Part shown: positions 61,416 to 64,000 of the stretch, in pieces | How the letters are laid out: every line of letters starts with the position of its first letter | Numbering within the stretch: the first letter of the stretch is position 1 | NCBI GenBank assembly: GCA_964250615.1 | Contig: CAXUGM010000004.1 | Reading direction: 5' to 3' (one strand) | DNA: 64,000 nucleotides | Source of the DNA: Blautia sp900556555 | GTDB lineage: Bacteria > Bacillota > Clostridia > Lachnospirales > Lachnospiraceae | Program-made: the position numbers and the translations under genes | Notes under the pieces: generated by a model | The model's input: only the letters and a program-made list of their open reading frames with translations | Told to the model about the DNA's origin: nothing | The model's database searches: none

Positions 61416-61444
61416 ATTATAGCACCGAGAAAAAACCTTGTCAA
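61416..61444 (-). promoter_or_regulatory. Consensus promoter of the T-box trp remnant
   Basis: On the minus strand TTGACA (61439-61444) and TATAAT (61416-61421) are exactly 17 bases apart, a perfect housekeeping promoter. Confidence 0.9.
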
Positions 61445-61492
61445 TAAAAAAATAAAGAAAATTTTGTACTTATAAAAAAACAAAAAAAGCCA

Positions 61493-61522
61493 TTGACAAA
61501 GAGGTTTGTACGGTGTTATCAT
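61493..61522 (+). promoter_or_regulatory. Promoter of glnN
   Basis: TTGACA (61493-61498) and TATCAT (61517-61522) with 18 bases between. The predicted start near 61529 lies just before the first leader repeat. Confidence 0.75.
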
Positions 61523-61532
61523 GCAAAACGTA

Positions 61533-61656
61533 AAGGCAAGGGCGTCTTTGAGAACAGAATCTCAGAGACGCTTTTTCTATTGTAACAATCGAATAGCTTA
61601 AAGAAGGCAAGGGCGTCTTTCATGTGGAAAACAGGAAAGGCATCCTTGCCTTTTTT
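61533..61656 (+). promoter_or_regulatory. glnN leader: two tandem terminators and a 17-base direct repeat, likely ANTAR target
   Basis: Hairpin A (61542-61571) is a 12-bp stem with the hexaloop ACAGAA (A at 1, G at 4) and TTTTT. Hairpin B pairs 61606-61621 with 61635-61650 (16 bp, one mismatch) and is followed by TTTTTT, 21 bases before the start codon. AAGGCAAGGGCGTCTTT occurs at 61533-61549 and at 61604-61620, so the first copy can also pair with the 3' arm of B. The ANTAR protein of the neighbouring operon is the likely regulator. Confidence 0.75.
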
Positions 61657-61677
61657 AATACGAAAGGAGTGTCATTT

Positions 61678-63780
61678 ATGAAAAGAAAGAATGTTTCAAA
61701 ATACTTTGGCTGTATGGTTTTTGATGACAGAGTCATGAAAGCAAGCCTATCTGCAAAAGTGTACCAGTCTTTGAGAAAAACCATAGATGAAGGTGTAAAG
61801 CTGGACAGCAGCGTGGCAGATGCAGTTGCAGAGGCCATGAAGGAATGGGCGGTATCAAAAGGTGCAACTCATTATACCCACTGGTTTCAGCCTCTTACCG
61901 GAATCACAGCGGAAAAACATGACAGCTTCATATCTCCTTCTCCAAACGGAGGCGTTATCATGGAGTTTTCCGGAAAAGAGCTGATTAAGGGAGAACCAGA
62001 TGCCTCTTCTTTTCCTTCCGGTGGTTTAAGAGCGACCTTTGAGGCAAGAGGATATACTGCATGGGATCCTACCTCTTATGCATTTATTAAGGGAAAAACC
62101 TTATGTATTCCAACTGCTTTTTGTTCCTATGGAGGAGAAGCCCTGGATAAGAAAACACCACTGCTTCGTTCCATGAAGGCTCTGAATAAACAGGCACTTC
62201 GGATTCTCCGTCTCTTTGGTAATGACAAGGTAAACTATGTCACTACCTCTGTAGGGCCGGAGCAGGAATACTTTCTCATTACAAAAGAAATGTATGACCA
62301 GAGAAAAGACCTCCAATTTACAGGACGTACTTTGTTTGGTGCAAGACCTCCAAAAGGCCAGGAAATGGATGATCATTATTTCGGTGTGATTAAACCAAGG
62401 GTGGAAGCTTATATGTCTGACTTAAATGAGGAACTCTGGAAGCTTGGTATTCTTGCAAAGACGCAGCACAACGAAGTGGCTCCGGCACAGCATGAACTGG
62501 CTCCTATCTATACAACCACCAACATTGCTACGGATCATAACCAGCTTACTATGGAAATCATGCAAAAAGTAGCTGCAAAGCATGGGCTTGTCTGCCTGCT
62601 CCACGAAAAACCTTTTGCAGGAGTCAATGGAAGCGGAAAACACAATAACTGGTCTATTTCAACAGATACAGGTGTAAATCTGCTGTCACCGGGAGAAACA
62701 CCTTATGAAAACGCTCAGTTTTTACTCTTCCTGTGTGCAGTGATCAAGGCTGTAGATGACTATCAAGATCTTTTAAGATTGTCTGTAGCAACTGCCGGAA
62801 ACGACCACCGTCTTGGAGCAAACGAGGCTCCGCCTGCTGTGGTATCCATGTTCCTTGGAGATGAGTTAAACGGTGTTTTAGAGGCCATTGAAAAAGACAT
62901 TCCTTATGAAGGAGCAGAGAAAACACAAATGAAGCTTGGGGTGGATGTGCTTCCGAAATTTAACAGGGATACCACAGACAGAAACCGTACTTCACCTTTT
63001 GCCTTCACGGGAAATAAATTTGAATTCCGTATGCTTGGTTCCTCCAACAGCATTGCATGTGCCAATATGATGCTCAACAGTGCAGTGGCAGAAAGCCTGA
63101 AAATCTATGCTGACAGGCTGGAACAGGCGGAAAACTTTGAAGAAGCTCTGCATGCTATGATCCGGAAAACCATCAAAGATCATAAGCGGATTATATTCAA
63201 TGGAAACGGTTATGATGATGCATGGATAAAAGAAGCAACAGAGGTAAGGGGGCTTTTGAATTATCCGTCTACACCGGACTGTATGCCTCATTTGTTAGAT
63301 GAGAAGAATGTCCAAATGCTGACTTCACATAAAGTATTCTCTAAGACAGAGTTGGAGTCAAGATGTGAGATTATGCTGGAAAACTACTGTAAGACCATTG
63401 TAATAGAAGCAAATACCATGGTAGATATGGCAAAGAGAGAAATCATTCCGGCAGTAGAAGCCTACACCATGGAACTGGCCAGAACAGCTTCTGCGAAAAA
63501 AAGCGTGGATGAGACATTGGCATGCCGGTATGAAAGCAGCCTGATCAAGAAGCTTTCTACTCTTACAGATCAGATGGCAGTTAGAACCGATGCGCTGGAG
63601 GCTGCACTGGTAGAGATTCAGAATGCAGAAGATATTGTGTCACAGTCTTACGAAATCAGGGATAAGGTATTGACAAGAATGCAGGAATTAAGAGTTGCCT
63701 GTGATGAAGCGGAAACCGTCACAGCGAAAAAATACTGGCCTTTCCCAACCTATGGAGACTTGTTGTTCAGCGTGAAATAA
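61678..63780 (+). CDS. glnN: Type III glutamine synthetase
   Basis: A 700-residue GSIII, which makes glutamine from glutamate and ammonia with ATP. VGPEQEYFLI and HNEVAPAQHELAPIYT carry metal and glutamate-binding residues. KPFAGVNGSGKHNNWS is the ATP and substrate region, and FRMLGSSNS is near the C-terminal half. Length fits the family (about 700). An earlier in-frame ATG at 61624 lies inside terminator B; AAAGGAG before 61678 marks the true start. amt follows 31 bases later. Confidence 0.95.
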   Translation: MKRKNVSKYFGCMVFDDRVMKASLSAKVYQSLRKTIDEGVKLDSSVADAVAEAMKEWAVSKGATHYTHWFQPLTGITAEKHDSFISPSPNGGVIMEFSGKELIKGEPDASSFPSGGLRATFEARGYTAWDPTSYAFIKGKTLCIPTAFCSYGGEALDKKTPLLRSMKALNKQALRILRLFGNDKVNYVTTSVGPEQEYFLITKEMYDQRKDLQFTGRTLFGARPPKGQEMDDHYFGVIKPRVEAYMSDLNEELWKLGILAKTQHNEVAPAQHELAPIYTTTNIATDHNQLTMEIMQKVAAKHGLVCLLHEKPFAGVNGSGKHNNWSISTDTGVNLLSPGETPYENAQFLLFLCAVIKAVDDYQDLLRLSVATAGNDHRLGANEAPPAVVSMFLGDELNGVLEAIEKDIPYEGAEKTQMKLGVDVLPKFNRDTTDRNRTSPFAFTGNKFEFRMLGSSNSIACANMMLNSAVAESLKIYADRLEQAENFEEALHAMIRKTIKDHKRIIFNGNGYDDAWIKEATEVRGLLNYPSTPDCMPHLLDEKNVQMLTSHKVFSKTELESRCEIMLENYCKTIVIEANTMVDMAKREIIPAVEAYTMELARTASAKKSVDETLACRYESSLIKKLSTLTDQMAVRTDALEAALVEIQNAEDIVSQSYEIRDKVLTRMQELRVACDEAETVTAKKYWPFPTYGDLLFSVK

Positions 63781-63811
63781 AAGACATTCAGGAGAAAAGG
63801 AGTGGTTTACT

Positions 63812-64000
63812 ATGTATAGTTCTGTAAATACAATTTGGGTATTGTTTGGTGCTGCATTGGTCTTTTTTATGCAGGCCGGATTCTCCATGTGTGAAGCCGG
63901 ATTTACCAGAGCCAAAAATACGGTGGTCCTATGTCAAGAAAAAGTACAAGTTAAATGTGCCCAATTTCCACGTTCCTGCAGGCCAGGTCAGCCTGCAAGA
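63812..64000 (+). CDS. amt: Ammonium transporter, 5' end, apparently interrupted
   Basis: The first 40 residues (MYSSVNTIWVLFGAALVFFMQAG, then FSMCEAGFTRAKN) match the first membrane helix of Amt/GlnK-linked ammonium transporters. After KNT, near 63930, the reading continues open to the window edge but no longer resembles Amt, where a short motif ending in Asn and the second helix are expected. This suggests an insertion, rearrangement or assembly join at about 63930. AAAGGAG precedes the ATG. Context after glnN supports ammonium uptake. Confidence 0.7.
   Translation, partial: MYSSVNTIWVLFGAALVFFMQAGFSMCEAGFTRAKNTVVLCQEKVQVKCAQFPRSCRPGQPAR

Noticed and set aside
61624..61677. Earlier start of glnN at 61624
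   Set aside because: It would place the first codons inside the terminator hairpin and has no ribosome site; 61678 follows AAAGGAG.
1..64000. tRNA, rRNA, replication origin or prophage genes
   Set aside because: None was recognised; the window is almost entirely metabolic operons.

Overview
The window looks like chromosomal DNA of an acetogenic, spore-forming member of the Lachnospiraceae, most like Blautia or a close relative. The evidence is a carbonyl branch of the Wood-Ljungdahl pathway (CODH, acetyl-CoA synthase, corrinoid protein, methyltransferase), the sporulation gene spoIVA, a Csp-like germination protease, type III glutamine synthetase, and AT-rich leaders with Firmicutes-type promoters, a T-box and riboswitches. 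The genus is an inference from gene content, not from a search.

Region 1 (1-12.6 kb, + strand): Ni-handling genes (end of a probable His-rich protein, cooT, two cooC), acsA, acsB, acsD, acsC, acsE, the corrinoid reactivator acsV and a DUF3786 gene. Region 2 (12.6-16.8 kb, +): a tetrahydrofolate riboswitch, the folate ECF transporter component folT, then fhs, fchA and folD, the methyl branch from formate to methylene-THF. No methylene-THF reductase or formate dehydrogenase is in the window. Region 3 (16.8-20.7 kb): a minus-strand pair (TIGR03916-like radical SAM protein and TIGR03915-like protein) whose promoter lies between two LexA-like boxes, then spoIVA.

Region 4 (20.7-49.9 kb): a nearly complete anaerobic cobalamin pathway. 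A cobalamin riboswitch precedes cbiD-L-F-G-H-JET-A, cobT-U-S, a CobU-like fragment, cobC, cbiB, cobD, cobQ and cbiC on the + strand. A second cobalamin riboswitch precedes the minus-strand cobalt-uptake operon cbiM-N-Q-O, in which CbiO is fused to the cobaltochelatase CbiK. A divergent + operon hemA-sirC-hemC-cobA/hemD-hemB-hemL supplies precorrin-2 and sirohydrochlorin. The only obvious gaps are corrinoid adenosyltransferase and lower-base synthesis. The corrinoid made here would serve the CoFeSP (AcsCD) of region 1.

Region 5 (48.2-54.6 kb): a membrane-linked MutS-like ATPase, a tiny Cys/Gly/Asn-rich protein, a subtilisin-like Csp protease, a ROK regulator and a polyol dehydrogenase. Region 6 (54.7-64 kb): nitrogen assimilation. 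A minus operon encodes a three-piece glutamate synthase, a GlnA-like protein and an ANTAR antiterminator; glnN (GSIII) and an amt gene lie on the + strand. Leaders of glnN and of the glutamate synthase operon carry terminator hairpins that look like ANTAR targets. Between them a Trp-specific T-box and a consensus promoter drive an in-frame chimera made of pieces of trpE, trpB and trpA, the remnant of a trp operon. The amt reading stops matching its family shortly before the window ends.
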